From Sulfurospirillum sp. UBA6810 (GTDB lineage Bacteria; Campylobacterota; Campylobacteria; Campylobacterales; Sulfurospirillaceae): 7,391 nucleotides of DNA. How positions within the stretch are numbered: position 1 is the first letter of the stretch; each line of letters starts with the position of its first letter. The stretch lies in NCBI GenBank assembly GCA_002469305.1, contig DKEY01000032.1, forward strand, positions 5,599 to 12,989, in the 5' to 3' direction. The notes beneath the pieces are model-generated. The model saw nothing but the letters and a program-made list of their open reading frames with translations. It was not told where the DNA came from and searched no databases. The position numbers were made by a program, and so were the translations under genes. Shown piece by piece: positions 5,426 to 7,391 of the stretch.

Positions 5426-7073
5426 CCACTATCTCTTTAAGTTCGCTCTTTGTGATACTCTCTTTTTCATATAGCAAAGTAGATATTTTATCAAGAGGTT
5501 CACTCATACCCTCTAAAAACTTTTCAACCTCCCCATAGGCTTCATCAAGAATGTTTGAGATATCTTCTTGTAAAGGAATAAGTTTTTTGCCCATCCCATA
5601 GAGTTCTACCATGCTTGTCGCTATCTCTCTTGCTCTCACCAAATCTTCACTAGAGTTTGAGTAACTGTCATTAAAGTATATCTTGTTTGCACACATACCT
5701 GAAAGATACACTTTTATCTTTGAGAGCATCGCAGTTTTTGATTCTATCTCCAAATCCACATCTTTTAATCTATCATTGACTATGGTGATTTTGTCAAAAT
5801 CAACTTCAAACCAGTAAGCACATAAAGCTTTTGCGCCTTGATAGATAGCTTGGATTTTTTTCTCTTCATCACTAAAGCTAAGAACTTTTTTCTTTCCTAT
5901 CAAAACTTTTTGGCGCACCTTTGAAAAATCATCTTGTGATATCATCTCTCTGTTGTCACGTAGGGCATTGATGGCAGCTTCATTTACAAATGTAGAAAGG
6001 GCAGCTCCACTAAAACCAACGCTCATTTTTGCTATCTCATGCACATTTCCCTCGTAAGGTTTGCCTACAAGATAGTTTTGTAGTATCTTGACCCTATCAT
6101 CAAAATCTGGCATTGGGATAAAAATACGTCTATCAAAACGTCCAGAACGAAGAAGTGCTTCATCTATAACATCTATCTTATTGGTAGCACCTACAACGAT
6201 AACACCATGACTATCTTCAAATCCATCCATTTGCGTTAGAAGCTCATTGAGTGTTGATTCTCTCTCATCATTTCTCATGCCACCTCTTGCCTTACCAACA
6301 GCGTCAATCTCATCAATAAAGATGATAGAAGGAGCATTTGTTTTAGCATAGGAAAAAAGTTCACGTACTCTTTTTGCACCCATACCGACATATATCTGTA
6401 CAAAGCTTGCACCACTTTGGTAGAAAAATGGCACTTCTGCCTCTCCTGCCACAGCTTTTGCAATCATCGTTTTTCCAACTCCAGGAGGACCTACAAGTAA
6501 AACACCTCTTGGAAGAGATATACCATATCTTCTGTATTTTAGTGGATTTTTTAAAAAATCCACTATCTCTTGAAGTTCTTCTTTTACCTCATCAATCCCT
6601 GCGATATCTGAAAATTTTAGTTTTGAAGTAGTTGGACGGATAACTGTTTTACCAAATGGATCGTAAATGTTATAAGCACTTTGCTTTTGTTCATCCTCTC
6701 TTTTAACTTCTATCTCTCGCCTTTTTTTCGCATAAATCAAAATACCAAAGATAAAAGAACCAAGAATTGCCAAAAGAATCAAATCATCTAACAAAGGATT
6801 CTCTTTTTTAACTTCTATGGGTACTTGTTCGAGTAGTTTTTGTAAATCTATCCCATCTTTTACTATCACATACTTTTCAATACTCGAGTAAAGAATCACT
6901 TCATTGTCTTCTATGACCGCTTTTTTGATAATACCACTCTCAAGAAGCATATTGTAAGTTGCAAGATTTATAACCTTTACATCACTTCTTAGATAAGCAA
7001 AAACAACCATCAAAATAACAAGTGACAGTGCAACAAAAGAAGTTATAAGTTTTTTTGACTTAAAATTGAGCAT
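5412..7073 (-). CDS. FtsH-like membrane AAA ATPase lacking the zinc-protease active site
   Basis: The 553-residue protein has FtsH layout: TM1 (about 10-28), a small periplasmic domain (30-95), TM2 (about 96-114), then a cytoplasmic AAA module. Walker A is GPPGVGKT (195-202), Walker B is IIFIDEID (250-257), the pore loop is YVG (228-230), sensor-1 is Asn298, and Arg312 and Arg315 in GRFDRR are the arginine fingers. All ATPase residues look intact. The peptidase-M41-like region (about 398-553) is degenerate. Where FtsH has HEAGH there is Tyr411-Gln-Gly-Ala-Lys415, and the later AEE is ANK (462-464), so both His ligands and the catalytic Glu are gone; only an Asp (477) remains. FtsH is usually about 600-650 residues. 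It probably unfolds, extracts or assembles membrane proteins without cutting them, perhaps with a true FtsH. It overlaps mtaB and bioV by 14 nt each; ATG at 7073 follows GGAAGGAAATT. Confidence 0.9.
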   Translation of the reverse strand: MLNFKSKKLITSFVALSLVILMVVFAYLRSDVKVINLATYNMLLESGIIKKAVIEDNEVILYSSIEKYVIVKDGIDLQKLLEQVPIEVKKENPLLDDLILLAILGSFIFGILIYAKKRREIEVKREDEQKQSAYNIYDPFGKTVIRPTTSKLKFSDIAGIDEVKEELQEIVDFLKNPLKYRRYGISLPRGVLLVGPPGVGKTMIAKAVAGEAEVPFFYQSGASFVQIYVGMGAKRVRELFSYAKTNAPSIIFIDEIDAVGKARGGMRNDERESTLNELLTQMDGFEDSHGVIVVGATNKIDVIDEALLRSGRFDRRIFIPMPDFDDRVKILQNYLVGKPYEGNVHEIAKMSVGFSGAALSTFVNEAAINALRDNREMISQDDFSKVRQKVLIGKKKVLSFSDEEKKIQAIYQGAKALCAYWFEVDFDKITIVNDRLKDVDLEIESKTAMLSKIKVYLSGMCANKIYFNDSYSNSSEDLVRAREIATSMVELYGMGKKLIPLQEDISNILDEAYGEVEKFLEGMSEPLDKISTLLYEKESITKSELKEIVDELF

Positions 7074-7391
7074 AATTTCCTTCCTCTTTTACTTCATAAC
7101 TCTCTATAAATAACCAATTTTTAAGTATATCTTTATCTGTTTCTATATGTATTTTATTGTAAAATTGGTCAAACCCAACATAAAAATCACCTTTTTTTTC
7201 TTCAACTAAGATTTCTAGTGTTTCTTGATGTTTTTTTCTAAATTCAAAATTCTTTACATGTACAAGTTCTTCAACTTGTTTTAGTCTTGCCTTTGCTATA
7301 TCACCTTTGATTTCTGGTTTCATTGTTGCACTTGGTGTTCCGTCTCTTTTTGAATAAGTAAAGGCGTGAACATGAGTTAAAGGAAATTTAT
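7060..7391 (-). CDS. mtaB: tRNA t6A37 methylthiotransferase MtaB, partial (N-terminal part beyond the right edge)
   Basis: MtaB is a radical-SAM enzyme that adds a methylthio group to t6A at position 37 of ANN-decoding tRNAs, giving ms2t6A. Only the last 110 residues are present. The frame stays open to the right edge and begins KFPLTHVHAFTYSKRDGTPS, matching the MiaB/MtaB block H-x-F-x-YSxRxGTxA at the end of the radical-SAM domain. A helical linker follows (KARLKQVEELVHVKNFEFRK), then a short TRAM-like RNA-binding beta domain (about the last 50 residues). The radical-SAM Cys motif and N-terminal cluster lie outside the window. An internal ATG at 7323 could be mistaken for the start, but the conserved block upstream shows the gene continues. 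The last 14 nt overlap the start of the FtsH-like gene. MtaB fits better than MiaB or RimO from the HVHAFTYSKR block and the context. Confidence 0.9.
   Translation of the reverse strand, partial: KFPLTHVHAFTYSKRDGTPSATMKPEIKGDIAKARLKQVEELVHVKNFEFRKKHQETLEILVEEKKGDFYVGFDQFYNKIHIETDKDILKNWLFIESYEVKEEGNYAQF

Noticed and set aside
6275..6463. A 62-codon minus-strand frame within the FtsH-like gene
   Set aside because: It is out of frame inside the AAA module (Walker B and pore-loop region) and its codon pattern follows the main gene.
5412..7073. Functional ATP-dependent zinc metalloprotease FtsH
   Set aside because: Both zinc-binding His residues and the catalytic Glu of HEXXH are replaced, so naming it ftsH would mislead.
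7060..7323. A stand-alone 87-residue small protein starting at the ATG at 7323
   Set aside because: The frame stays open upstream to the window edge and encodes the conserved MtaB block around YSKRDGTPS, so this is only the tail of mtaB.

Overview
The window is AT-rich, densely packed and coded entirely on the minus strand. Gene content points to a member of the Campylobacterota (Helicobacter / Campylobacter / Sulfurimonas-type): a BioV-type pimeloyl-ACP methyl ester esterase sits next to an FtsH-like AAA protein and MtaB, with short intergenic gaps and overlapping genes. The genus cannot be fixed from the sequence alone.

Read in the direction of transcription (right to left), the first block is mtaB (C-terminal end only, cut by the right edge), an FtsH-like membrane AAA protein and bioV. 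Each downstream gene starts inside the end of the previous one, and both overlaps are 14 nt, so the three are almost certainly one translationally coupled operon. The FtsH-like protein has an intact ATPase module, but its zinc-protease HEXXH motif is replaced by Tyr-Gln-Gly-Ala-Lys. It is therefore predicted to be an ATP-driven membrane chaperone or unfoldase with no protease activity.

The second block begins in the 68-nt gap after bioV. This gap holds a near-consensus sigma-70 promoter (TTGACA, 17 nt, TACAAT), a 20-bp palindrome over its -35 region and a second palindrome at the expected transcription start. It drives a TetR-family repressor gene, a short periplasmic adaptor and an HAE-1-type RND efflux permease, with gaps of only 2-3 nt between genes. 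This looks like an autoregulated drug or solvent efflux operon. No outer-membrane (TolC-type) gene is present, and the adaptor appears to lack the C-terminal membrane-proximal domain.

The third block is mog (molybdopterin adenylyltransferase), 31 nt beyond the permease and cut by the left edge. It has its own ribosome binding site and a possible extended -10 promoter placed exactly on the permease stop codon.

No tRNA, rRNA, CRISPR array, insertion sequence or convincing intrinsic terminator was seen, and no stretch over 300 bases lacks a gene. The most interesting item is the conserved-looking but protease-dead FtsH homologue coupled to a tRNA-modification gene and a biotin-synthesis gene.
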